From the NCBI GenBank assembly GCA_937934655.1, contig CALGZB010000228.1, positions 1 through 38,677 on the forward strand: DNA of 38,677 nucleotides, in the 5' to 3' direction. The notes below the pieces were generated by a model. It was given only the letters and a program-made list of their open reading frames with translations. It did not search any database and was not told the origin of the DNA. A program made the translations under genes and the position numbers. The stretch comes from an uncultured Acidimicrobiales bacterium. GTDB taxonomy: Bacteria > Actinomycetota > Acidimicrobiia > Acidimicrobiales > SHLQ01. Shown piece after piece: positions 1-6,796 of the stretch (position 1 is the stretch's first letter; every line of letters begins with the position of its first letter).

Positions 1-56
1 TTGGTGATCATGCACCGCAGGCTCACAGATCCGAGCCGAGGCGGCAAATGAACGTG

Positions 57-683
57 CTACAAAGCGAGACGACGGCGCCGCTTCTGGTCCTGCAATGGGC
101 GCATCACGAGGAAGAGCCGAACCAGGATGACAAAAGAGAAGAACGACCCGCCTGCGCCGCCGATGGTCAGTGCTGGGTCGCCGATGATCACGCCATAGAT
201 AAACCAGATCAGCGCTTCGGCTAACCCCATTGTCCAGGTGCTGGCCGAGACGCCAACTGGTTCGGTCGTTCGGATAACAGCCAAGGCCGCCGGAGTGAAC
301 TGCACGGTGTAGAGCAGTCCGAGAGCGATGCCGGTCGTTCGTAGATCGATGAAGAGATAGGGGAGCAGCGGGATGAAACCGAATCCCACAAATCCTCCGA
401 AGATCGGGCTCAGCTGACCTCTGCCATCCAGTTTGGTGAGTTGGAGGGCGATTGTGCTGTAGAGCATTACGCCAGCGATGGACACTGGAACGATGCCAAT
501 GGCTCCCTCGGCCTGGAGGCCGTAGATAAACCACCAGAGGTTGAGGGCGATGCCGACTCCAGCTCCGACCGCTGAGACCCCTTCGGTAGTGCGGTCGCGT
601 CGGAGCCTGAGTACCTGGGGGACGATCATCCCAGCGCCGAGGATGTTGGCGGTGATGACGAGAAGTGTAAGGAGGTAGTTCAT
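57..683 (-). CDS. SWEET/PQ-loop family transporter with two repeats
   Basis: A predicted seven-helix membrane protein of 208 aa built from two PQ-loop (MtN3/SWEET) repeats around a linker helix. The first repeat carries MIVPQV followed by GVSA and LNLWWFIYGL. The second carries QFTPAAL followed by GVSASTW and ALIWFIYGV, so the internal duplication can be read directly. SWEET proteins are passive sugar or small-solute carriers in the cytoplasmic membrane; the substrate here cannot be told. Bacterial homologues are usually single-repeat SemiSWEETs of about 90 aa, so the duplicated 3-1-3 layout is less common. I chose the ATG at 683 because helix 1 begins there. A longer form from a TTG at 749 would add 22 residues but has no Shine-Dalgarno sequence. 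It is divergent from the CGNR gene at 808. Confidence 0.8.
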   Translation of the reverse strand: MNYLLTLLVITANILGAGMIVPQVLRLRRDRTTEGVSAVGAGVGIALNLWWFIYGLQAEGAIGIVPVSIAGVMLYSTIALQLTKLDGRGQLSPIFGGFVGFGFIPLLPYLFIDLRTTGIALGLLYTVQFTPAALAVIRTTEPVGVSASTWTMGLAEALIWFIYGVIIGDPALTIGGAGGSFFSFVILVRLFLVMRPLQDQKRRRRLAL

Positions 684-795
684 CGTGAAGCTTGCGGAAA
701 GAAGGTAAGGACCTAAAAGAGTGTAGCTCCTTCCATGAGGAATTGGCAAGGAGCTAAATGGATTTAGAAACTTACACCCTCGGTGTCTCTGTCGC

Positions 796-801
796 TATGC
801 T
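796..801 (+). promoter_or_regulatory. -10 box of a leaderless promoter (CGNR gene)
   Basis: TATGCT lies exactly 6 nt before the ATG at 808, so transcription would begin at or next to the start codon. A weak -35-like TTACAC lies 18 nt upstream (772-777). No Shine-Dalgarno sequence is present. This fits the leaderless pattern seen at many genes in the window. Confidence 0.45.
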
Positions 802-807
802 GGAATC

Positions 808-1359
808 ATGCAGATCGCTTCTACTCAGCAGTCCGAGATTCAGCTGACACTCGAGGTCCTTTTCCGCATTGCGAATGCTATCGACGATGAGGATGTCGAC
901 CTGCCGGCGATGCTTGGCGACGCAGGGTTTCCGCGAGCCGCGAAAGCATCTGCAGCATCGGTGATCCGCCTTCAGACCCGATTGGAGACGTTGGTCCCGT
1001 TTGTGCGGTCGCTCCCAGACCTCGAGGTGTCACGGGCAAGCGAGCTCGTGAACGAGGAGCTCACCGAGTTGGCCATTGCACCTGCGGTCGTCGACCACGA
1101 CGGGGTCGGGCCACACCTTCACTGGACCCCTGCCACCGCAACATTCGACGCGCAGGTCATCGCCGACCTCATGATGGCTCTGGCCCACGAGCTCTGCGAT
1201 AACGGCACGATCCGATTCGGCCGATGCGGTGCAGAGGCCTGCGACGACCTCTTCTATGACGGCACCCGAAACCGCTCTCGACGTTTCTGCGACAATCCTC
1301 GGTGCGCGAGTCGCACCCACACCGCCGACCACCGGGCCCGCCAACGGCAGGCGCCTTGA
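808..1359 (+). CDS. CGNR zinc-finger protein (ABATE-type)
   Basis: A 183-aa protein whose last 45 residues carry the CGNR-type zinc finger: two Cys pairs (CGAEAC and CDNPRC) flanking LFYDGTRNRSRRF, followed by a basic tail. The signature CGNR is changed to CASR here. The N-terminal part (about residues 1-130) resembles the stress-induced ABATE region normally found ahead of this finger, with a long helical stretch and a conserved-looking W near residue 106. Proteins of this family are thought to be DNA-binding regulators, but few have known targets. The start is supported by a -10 box placed for leaderless transcription. It is divergent from the SWEET gene and convergent with the Rieske operon. 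Confidence 0.75.
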   Translation: MQIASTQQSEIQLTLEVLFRIANAIDDEDVDLPAMLGDAGFPRAAKASAASVIRLQTRLETLVPFVRSLPDLEVSRASELVNEELTELAIAPAVVDHDGVGPHLHWTPATATFDAQVIADLMMALAHELCDNGTIRFGRCGAEACDDLFYDGTRNRSRRFCDNPRCASRTHTADHRARQRQAP

Positions 1360-1369
1360 TCGACGCCTG
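1348..1369. terminator. Stem-loop at convergent gene ends
   Basis: CAGGCG and CGCCTG form a perfect 6-bp stem with a 10-nt loop overlapping the stop codon of the CGNR gene and ending 12 bases before the end of the convergent small protein gene. No U tract follows on either strand, so a terminator role is uncertain. Confidence 0.25.
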
Positions 1370-1381
1370 AGTTGTGGGTTT

Positions 1382-1585
1382 CTAGCTTTCGAGCCGGTGG
1401 TGCTTGACCTTTGGGCCGCCGACCCAGTTGGCGAGGTGAATATCGACGTCGATCTTGTCGCCCGAAATTCGACGGCCATGCGGGGTGAAAATTCCGGTGC
1501 GGCCATCCTTCTCGGCGACGCGAACGTTGCCGGTGCCGTCCTGTTCGTAGAGTGCCCCAGTAAATGGGTGAACGATGCCTTTCAT
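1382..1585 (-). CDS. 67-aa protein translationally coupled to Rieske oxygenase
   Basis: A short protein of 67 aa beginning MKGIVHPFTG. Its ATG (1585-1583) overlaps the TGA of the Rieske oxygenase (1584-1582) in an ATGA junction, which is strong evidence that it is a real gene translated with the oxygenase. It has no signal peptide, no membrane helix and no Cys. It reads as a small beta-rich domain: HPFTGALYE, then a charged turn, then GIFTPHGRRI and a C-terminal LANWVGGPK. I do not recognise a named family. By position it could be an accessory, stabilising or electron-transfer-docking subunit of the oxygenase, but nothing in the sequence proves this. Confidence 0.75.
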   Translation of the reverse strand: MKGIVHPFTGALYEQDGTGNVRVAEKDGRTGIFTPHGRRISGDKIDVDIHLANWVGGPKVKHHRLES

Positions 1586-2994
1586 AGCGTCACCGCCGTA
1601 CCCTCGCCGGTTTCGGCCTGTTCTCCGGACCCGATCCACTCGTCGAGCATGTAGTGCAGCCACCGCACCTTGGACTCCATGTAGTCCGACAGTGTGACGG
1701 CTCCCTTCTTCGAGCCCTCTAGGCCTTTTTGGACCTTGGACATATTGCCGAGGTCCTGGTTGAAGACCTTGCCGAGCATGCCGATCTCTGGCGCATCGGT
1801 GAACGACTCGTCGGGGCCCAGAAGATGAAGCGGCGCGGGCGGCGGTCGCTCGCCGGTAAACGGAGAAAGGAGGAACACCTCCATGAGCGACGTCCGGTGG
1901 TCGTCGCCGTTGGGGCGGAACCGGTACACGATGCGATTGTATGAACCCCACGGATGGAAGTTGGGGAAGATCGTGTAATCGAAATTGTCGATCATCTCCG
2001 AATCGCTCCAGTGATCGGCGAGTTCGCCCACCACTGGGCGCCAGCGTTCCCTCGCGGCACGCACAGCTACTTGCCGAGCCGTGTCGCCTTCAGGGATATC
2101 GAACGGGATGTCCTCGTCGACCCGGGTGTCCATCATGGCCCGCATAATCTGTTCCTCGTCCACCTCGTACCAGATCATCGGGGAGACCGTTCCCGCCGGG
2201 GTGATCACCCGCGAGCAAGAATCGAAGACGTCGATCTGGCTGTTGGGGTTGCCGAGGTATGCGGCGGTCTGCGGATGTGTGGTGTCGGCATGGAATGACT
2301 CGCAGAAGGCTTCCTGGGAGATCTTCCAGTTGCACTCGATGACCTTCGCAACATGCGCTTCGACATATCGATCGCTGAGATCCCATCGTTGGAAGTGGTC
2401 AACGGCGTCGGCAGCCCATTCGTGGAACGGTTCGGCGTCGGAGTCCGGGTTGATCATCACAAAGCCGTTCCACGTGGCGACGAGTGCCTCGGGCAGCTGG
2501 AACTCGCCGTCGACGGCGCGTTCGGTGACGTGCGAGAAATCCCAGTCAGATGGGGCGTGTTTGAAAGATCCGTCGAGCTCCCAAGCGAACCCGTGGAACG
2601 GGCAGCGGATCTCGGCGCAATTTCCATCGACCTCCTTGAGTTGTCGCCCGCGGTGAAGACACGAGTTCCAAAAGGCTTTGATGGTGTCGGGCGCGGTGCG
2701 GATAACGAAGAACGACATCCGGGCGATCTCGTACACCGTGTAGTCGCCCACATCAGGAATGTGTTCTTCGCGACAAGCGAACTGCCATGTCCGACTCCAG
2801 ATGTACTTCACCTCTTTCTCATGCCACTCACGGCTGGTGTAGCGCTCGACCGGCATGTCTTGGCTCCCGAAATAGCGGGGCGATTCGAGGCGTAGGACCT
2901 CGGGCACCTCGTGGGTGTCGGTGTCGAGTAATTCCTGGTAGCTGATTCCGGGTGACCGGGCGGTTCCGGGTGCGGGTCGGTCGGCGATGCTCAC
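1582..2994 (-). CDS. Rieske non-heme iron aromatic ring-hydroxylating oxygenase, alpha subunit
   Basis: A 470-aa oxygenase large subunit. The Rieske [2Fe-2S] motif is C112-x-H114 with C131-x2-H134 (CLHRGRQ and CPFHGFAW). The mononuclear iron site is the NWKISQEAFCESFH segment with H235 and H240, and a C-terminal Asp (D336 or D339) before YTIFPNF. The family hydroxylates aromatic rings or demethylates substrates using electrons passed from a reductase/ferredoxin, but no reductase, ferredoxin or beta subunit gene is adjacent. The GTG start at 2994 has a GGAGA Shine-Dalgarno sequence 6 nt upstream. The gene is followed by the coupled 67-aa protein and is divergent from an aldo/keto reductase. 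The substrate is unknown. Confidence 0.92.
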   Translation of the reverse strand: MSIADRPAPGTARSPGISYQELLDTDTHEVPEVLRLESPRYFGSQDMPVERYTSREWHEKEVKYIWSRTWQFACREEHIPDVGDYTVYEIARMSFFVIRTAPDTIKAFWNSCLHRGRQLKEVDGNCAEIRCPFHGFAWELDGSFKHAPSDWDFSHVTERAVDGEFQLPEALVATWNGFVMINPDSDAEPFHEWAADAVDHFQRWDLSDRYVEAHVAKVIECNWKISQEAFCESFHADTTHPQTAAYLGNPNSQIDVFDSCSRVITPAGTVSPMIWYEVDEEQIMRAMMDTRVDEDIPFDIPEGDTARQVAVRAARERWRPVVGELADHWSDSEMIDNFDYTIFPNFHPWGSYNRIVYRFRPNGDDHRTSLMEVFLLSPFTGERPPPAPLHLLGPDESFTDAPEIGMLGKVFNQDLGNMSKVQKGLEGSKKGAVTLSDYMESKVRWLHYMLDEWIGSGEQAETGEGTAVTL

Positions 2995-3064
2995 GCAGGT
3001 TCTCCATAGTCGGTCGTGGTCGGCACGATGTCGGCAAGACGATTTGAGCCGAATGGTATCGGCT

Positions 3065-3084
3065 ATGTGAATAATCGTTCATAT
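3065..3084. promoter_or_regulatory. Candidate operator between Rieske and aldo/keto reductase genes
   Basis: ATGTGAA and TTCATAT are near-perfect inverted arms (6 of 7 pairs) around TAATCG in the 118-bp divergent intergenic region. The size and AT-rich centre suit a TetR/MarR-type dimer, but no regulator gene is adjacent, so the binding protein is unknown. Confidence 0.35.
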
Positions 3085-3112
3085 CGCCACCTGCGTGCGC
3101 TAGAAACAGCTG

Positions 3113-4045
3113 ATGGACACTCGACGCATCGGCAACCTTGAGGTCTCTATCCTCGGGCTCGGTTGCAACAACTTCGGCGGCAAACTCGATCAGGTCGCGA
3201 CCACTGCGGTGGTCGACGCAGCGCTCGATTGCGGCATCAACTATTTCGATACGGCCGATTCCTACGGTGAGTCCGAAGTGGTGCTGGGCCGAGCACTTGC
3301 AGGCCGAAGAGACGAGGTGGTTCTCGCCACCAAGTTCCGCTTCGACAAGGCTGATGGTGGTGAGCCAGCGACCGGTGTCGAGTGGGTAACGAGAGCTGCC
3401 GAGCAGAGCTTGGGTCGGTTGGGTGTCGATGTCATCGATCACTTTCAGCTTCACAAGCCGTATCCGGGGGTGCCCATCGCCGAGACGCTCGGGGCCCTTC
3501 AGGGGCTCATCGATGCCGGCAAGGTTCGCGAGATCGGTTGCAGTAACTTCTCGGCTGAGCAGCTCGACGAGATGGCGGCCGTGGCTGCTGAGAACGGTCT
3601 CACGCCGTTTGCAACCGTACAGAACCACTACAGCGTGCTCACCCGGGGTCCCGAATCCGACGGAGTGCTCGATGCATGCGAGCGGCACGGCGTTGGCTTT
3701 GTGCCGTACTTCCCCTTGGAGTCGGGCCTTCTCACCGGGAAGTATCGCAAGGGTATGGAGCTGCCCGACGGCTCCCGGCTTCAAGAGTGGTCGGATCTCC
3801 CCCACGGGGCGCTGTTTCTCACCGATGCGATGTTCGACGCGATGGAAACCCTCATCGAGTACGCCGAGTCGCAAAATCGCACCATTCTCGAACTCGGTCT
3901 GTCATGGCTGGCCCGGCTGCCGCAGGTGCCCTCGATCATTGCCGGAGCAACTACCCCCGAGCAGGTCGTGGCAAACGCCGCCGCATGTGCGTGGCAGTTC
4001 AGCGACGACCAGCTCGCCGCGATCGAACGCCTCCGGCCTCTATGA
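3113..4045 (+). CDS. Aldo/keto reductase
   Basis: A 310-aa (alpha/beta)8-barrel NAD(P)H-dependent oxidoreductase. The catalytic tetrad is visible: D46 and Y51 in FDTADSYG, K74 in LATKF, and H114 in HFQLH. The C-terminal half has the SNFSAEQLDEM segment and the cofactor-binding stretch SIIAGATTPEQV. Family members reduce aldehydes and ketones in the cytosol. It is divergent from the Rieske oxygenase across a region containing a candidate operator, which hints at shared control and a linked carbonyl substrate. A -10-like TAGAAA lies 6 nt before the ATG, so the transcript may be leaderless. The substrate is unknown. Confidence 0.9.
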   Translation: MDTRRIGNLEVSILGLGCNNFGGKLDQVATTAVVDAALDCGINYFDTADSYGESEVVLGRALAGRRDEVVLATKFRFDKADGGEPATGVEWVTRAAEQSLGRLGVDVIDHFQLHKPYPGVPIAETLGALQGLIDAGKVREIGCSNFSAEQLDEMAAVAAENGLTPFATVQNHYSVLTRGPESDGVLDACERHGVGFVPYFPLESGLLTGKYRKGMELPDGSRLQEWSDLPHGALFLTDAMFDAMETLIEYAESQNRTILELGLSWLARLPQVPSIIAGATTPEQVVANAAACAWQFSDDQLAAIERLRPL

Positions 4046-4058
4046 CGCGAGGTCAAGA

Positions 4059-4075
4059 GGTATCAAAGTGATACC
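4059..4075. promoter_or_regulatory. Palindromic operator of RHH-Doc toxin-antitoxin module
   Basis: GGTATCA-AAG-TGATACC is a perfect 7-bp inverted repeat ending 9 nt before the antitoxin ATG. It overlaps a possible -10 box (TACCAT, 4072-4077), so a bound antitoxin would block transcription. This is the expected autoregulation of toxin-antitoxin operons. Confidence 0.6.
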
Positions 4076-4084
4076 ATCTTTCCT

Positions 4085-4288
4085 ATGGCGATGACTCTGC
4101 GGTTAACCGACGACGAACAGGCTGCCCTACAAGCTCGCGCTGAGGCCGAGGGCATCTCGATGCAGGAAGCAGCTCGGCGCGCCGTGCGCGAGTTCGTGGC
4201 CGGGGCCGATCACCGTGAGCGAGTGGCTCTCGCCGCCGAGCGCGTCATGAGATCACACGCCGAAGCTCTTCGCCGCCTCGGCGAATGA
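4085..4288 (+). CDS. Ribbon-helix-helix antitoxin of Doc module
   Basis: A 67-aa protein with the pattern of a ribbon-helix-helix (CopG/Arc-like) DNA-binding antitoxin: a short strand MTLRLTD, helix DEQAALQARAEAEG, the turn ISMQEA, and helix ARRAVREFVAG. The charged C-terminal tail (about residues 40-67) would bind and neutralise the toxin. Its TGA overlaps the toxin ATG (ATGA at 4285-4288), so the two are translationally coupled. A palindrome just upstream is the probable autoregulatory operator. An internal ATG at 4091 is a possible alternative start. The assignment depends on the pairing with the Doc-like gene. Confidence 0.82.
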   Translation: MAMTLRLTDDEQAALQARAEAEGISMQEAARRAVREFVAGADHRERVALAAERVMRSHAEALRRLGE

Positions 4289-4680
4289 CCTCAGGTATCG
4301 AATACCTCGATCTCGAAGATCTCATTGAGTTGACGGTTCTCCTTCTGGGAGATCCGCCCCCAATTCGTGACATGGGGCTTTTGGGGTCTGCCGCGGCCCG
4401 ACCACAGACCACTGCATTTGGAGCAGATGCATATCCGGACCTTTGGACCAAGGCGGCAGCGTTGATGCAGTCCGTGCTGAAGAACCACGCGCTCGTTGAC
4501 GGCAACAAGCGTCTCGGTTGGCTTGCGACCGCGGTGTTCCTGGAGATCAACGGCCAGTCGCCTGCCCTCATCCCCAACGAGATCGTCTATGAACTGGTGT
4601 TGGGTGTTGCTGCCGGTGACTACGACGTGGGCGAGATCGCCGACCGCCTGAAGGCTGCCGGATCCGGTACTGGGCACTGA
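4285..4680 (+). CDS. doc: Doc/Fic-family toxin
   Basis: A 131-aa protein with the Fic/Doc core HALVDGNKR (H68, D72, N74, K75, R76). Doc toxins of the death-on-curing type phosphorylate elongation factor EF-Tu and stop translation, whereas longer Fic proteins adenylylate targets. The short length, the upstream ribbon-helix-helix antitoxin and the ATGA overlap fit Doc. The residue after the His-Asp segment is G-N-K as in canonical active members, so it is probably functional. Such modules stabilise genomic regions or act in stress or phage defence. No mobile element flanks it here. Confidence 0.87.
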   Translation: MTSGIEYLDLEDLIELTVLLLGDPPPIRDMGLLGSAAARPQTTAFGADAYPDLWTKAAALMQSVLKNHALVDGNKRLGWLATAVFLEINGQSPALIPNEIVYELVLGVAAGDYDVGEIADRLKAAGSGTGH

Positions 4681-4709
4681 GTTATTTCTTCGCCGATCGG
4701 CCGGGCGGG

Positions 4710-4715
4710 TAGGGT
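4710..4715 (+). promoter_or_regulatory. -10 box of a leaderless promoter (NTF2-like gene)
   Basis: TAGGGT lies 6 nt before the ATG at 4722, and no Shine-Dalgarno sequence is present. The surrounding GGGCGG...CCGCCC can also pair as a short hairpin. Confidence 0.4.
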
Positions 4716-4721
4716 CCGCCC

Positions 4722-5135
4722 ATGAAGCTCAACGTTGAAGATCGACTCGACATTCTCGAACTCCCAGCTCGGTACGCCGACGCACTCGATACGCTGCAGC
4801 CCGACCATTTACGAGATGTGTTCACCGACGATGCCATCTGGGAGATGATCGGAGGTCTTCGTCTCGAAGGCCTCGAAGAGATCATGGCCTTCATGGGAAA
4901 GCCCGACGTCCACCCGGGTGCCCACCTCATGACCAACATCTACATCGCCAGCGCCACCGAGGATCCTGACGGTGGCGGACCGGTTGTTCATCTTGCGTCA
5001 AGAGGCGTCTACCCCATTGGCCCATCGGATCGGCATAACCCCAGCGCCGTCTTCTACGGACGCTACGACGACGATGTCGTCCAAACCACCGCTGGCTGGC
5101 GGATTGCTCACCGTCGCTACCAACACGGAGTCTGA
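4722..5135 (+). CDS. SnoaL/NTF2-like protein
   Basis: A 137-aa single-domain alpha+beta protein of the SnoaL-like/NTF2-like superfamily. The N-terminal helix LDILELPARYADALDTLQPDHLRDVFTDD is the typical opening, and the C-terminal strands FYGRYDDDVVQTTAGWRIAHRRY are the typical closing. The family includes cyclases, hydrolases and dehydratases as well as non-enzymatic binding proteins, so the reaction cannot be assigned. It is followed after 2 bases by the ABM-domain protein, so the two are almost certainly co-transcribed and may act on one substrate. Confidence 0.8.
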   Translation: MKLNVEDRLDILELPARYADALDTLQPDHLRDVFTDDAIWEMIGGLRLEGLEEIMAFMGKPDVHPGAHLMTNIYIASATEDPDGGGPVVHLASRGVYPIGPSDRHNPSAVFYGRYDDDVVQTTAGWRIAHRRYQHGV

Positions 5136-5137
5136 CC

Positions 5138-5554
5138 ATGGCTACATTCCTCGCAAAGATCAAGATTTACGAGGGCAAGGAAGCCGAGTTCGAAGAGGTG
5201 GCACGAATGATGTTCGAAGCCACGCATCGTACCGAGCCCAGTTGCCGCCGTTACGAATACTGGCGCGGCGCCGAACCCCGCTCGTACTACTGCCTCGAGT
5301 CCTTCGATGACTTTTTGGCGTTCATGGAGCATCAGACGAGCGACCATCACGAGGCTCCCGACTTTCGGTCGCTGCTCGAGGAGATCGAGTTGGAGTGGGT
5401 CGACCCCATTCAGGGTGCATCCGACCTGGTTCCCACCGAGCCCCAAGAACTGCCCGCCGATGCCGATGAACTCACGCGGTCGAAAGTCGCTGGTCACAGC
5501 GTGGTGATGCAGGCCTGGTGGGAAGCGCTGCGCATCACGGGGCCGACTGGCTAA
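5138..5554 (+). CDS. ABM-domain (antibiotic biosynthesis monooxygenase-like) protein
   Basis: A 138-aa protein. The first 95 residues form a ferredoxin-like ABM domain (ATFLAKIKIYEGKEAEFEEVA, then CRRYEYWRGAEPRSYYCLESF and the helix AFMEHQTSDHHEAP). ABM proteins often oxidise quinols or aromatic ring systems without a bound metal or cofactor, or degrade heme in the IsdG branch. The C-terminal 40 residues (from about 100) are an extra tail with an ELPADADEL linker and a HSVVMQAWWEAL helix. It starts 2 bases after the NTF2-like gene. A role in aromatic ring oxidation is plausible but not shown. Confidence 0.8.
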   Translation: MATFLAKIKIYEGKEAEFEEVARMMFEATHRTEPSCRRYEYWRGAEPRSYYCLESFDDFLAFMEHQTSDHHEAPDFRSLLEEIELEWVDPIQGASDLVPTEPQELPADADELTRSKVAGHSVVMQAWWEALRITGPTG

Positions 5555-5580
5555 CGGGGTTGTCCGACGCCCCTGATCAT

Positions 5581-5598
5581 CGACCAGACTGACGGTCG
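5581..5598. promoter_or_regulatory. Short inverted repeat abutting MFS start codon
   Basis: CGACC and GGTCG are 5-bp inverted arms with an 8-nt spacer ending at the base before the MFS ATG. It could be an operator or a translation-masking hairpin; the arms are short and the evidence is weak. Confidence 0.2.
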
Positions 5599-6780
5599 AT
5601 GAAACGACAGCTTCTCCCTTTTCAGATCGTGATTGGGGTAATGAACGCGTCGATTGCCGGCATCATCGTTGTTTTGGGCGAGCTGCGGGACGAGCTGGGG
5701 TTTAGCGACACTGGCATCGGCATCATCGTCTCCGCTGGCTTCTTTGCATCGTTCGTTTCTCAGGTCGGGTTCTCGAAATTCGCCGACCGAGGCTTTGGCC
5801 GACAAATGGCGACGGTGGGTGTTGCGATCAATGCCGCGGCGCTGTTTGTGATGGTTTTCGCGGACAGCATGTGGTCATGGAGCCTGAGCCGAGCCGCACT
5901 GGGCTTTGCGGGAGGGCTTGTTCTTCCCGGGGTCCGTCGGGCCGCCAGCGTTCTTGACCCGGCCAATGTGGGCGAGAATCTTGGCCGCTTAGTCATCGGG
6001 GAAATCCTCGGGTTCGTTCTCGGCCCAGCAATCGCGGCTGGTCTTGTGCACTTCGGTGGGATCCGTGCCCCGTTCTTGATCTTTGGTCTCGGGTCGGTGG
6101 TATTCCTTCCCTTCGTGGCCCGCTTGCCTGCAGACAAGGGGAAACTCGACGTCGTTTCACGAAACCCGCTCGACCTGTTTCGGGTCCGCCGGCTGCAAGG
6201 CGCACTGATACTTATCTTTGGCTACTTCTTTCTTATCGGAGCCTTCGAGGCGGTCGTGCCCGTGATGTTCCAAGACATGGGCGCTGGTTCGACCGCTGTA
6301 GGGATTGCCTTCACGTTGTTTGCGATCCCGGTGGTTCTGGTCAGCACCCTTGCCGGTCGCACCGCCGACCGAGTCGGCCCTGCGCGCGTGGCAGTGATTG
6401 GTATGGGCGTGAGCGCGGCAGCGACCACGACCTATGGGTTCATCCCGACGGTCTGGTGGATCATGGGGGTCATGGTCTTTGTCGGCTTTGCCGATGGGTT
6501 CGGTCTCATCGCCGGCCAGGTAGCGGTTTCGCGTTCGGTCCCCGAAGAACGTCAGGCTGGAGCGCTGGGATTGATGGGGGCCGCACAGGTTCTTGGGGCC
6601 GGCGTGGCCGCGATCCCTTCAGCGATGCTCTACGCCGCGAGCGGCCGGGAGATGACATGGGTCGCTGTGGGCGGTGCGACCCTGCTATTACTGCTTGTCG
6701 GTCACCTTCGCTTGCGGGGCACCGAACCCGTCAATACCGAAGGGCTGTCGCCCGAGCCAGCGCCAATCCCGACGCTTTAG
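5599..6780 (+). CDS. MFS transporter
   Basis: A 393-aa polytopic membrane protein with about 12 hydrophobic helices in two halves. The cytoplasmic loop between helices 2 and 3 has KFADRGFGRQ, the major facilitator superfamily motif A, and the equivalent loop of the second half has AGRTADRVGPARV. A conserved-looking helix 4-5 stretch has RAALGFAGGLVLPGVRRAA. Family members export drugs or import small solutes; the substrate is unknown. No signal peptide is needed because helix 1 starts near residue 8. It is convergent with the AhpD-like selenoprotein candidate, with 16 bases between the stop codons. Confidence 0.9.
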   Translation: MKRQLLPFQIVIGVMNASIAGIIVVLGELRDELGFSDTGIGIIVSAGFFASFVSQVGFSKFADRGFGRQMATVGVAINAAALFVMVFADSMWSWSLSRAALGFAGGLVLPGVRRAASVLDPANVGENLGRLVIGEILGFVLGPAIAAGLVHFGGIRAPFLIFGLGSVVFLPFVARLPADKGKLDVVSRNPLDLFRVRRLQGALILIFGYFFLIGAFEAVVPVMFQDMGAGSTAVGIAFTLFAIPVVLVSTLAGRTADRVGPARVAVIGMGVSAAATTTYGFIPTVWWIMGVMVFVGFADGFGLIAGQVAVSRSVPEERQAGALGLMGAAQVLGAGVAAIPSAMLYAASGREMTWVAVGGATLLLLLVGHLRLRGTEPVNTEGLSPEPAPIPTL

Positions 6781-6796
6781 CGGCGGCGCCGACCCA

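Noticed and set aside
1-51. A short open frame (ending at a TGA at 49-51) that could be the C terminus of a gene entering from the left.
   Set aside because: Only 16 codons are visible with no recognisable homology, so it cannot be supported.
2828-3874. A 348-aa open frame on the minus strand.
   Set aside because: It is antisense to the aldo/keto reductase and runs into the Rieske gene's start region; no domain is seen.
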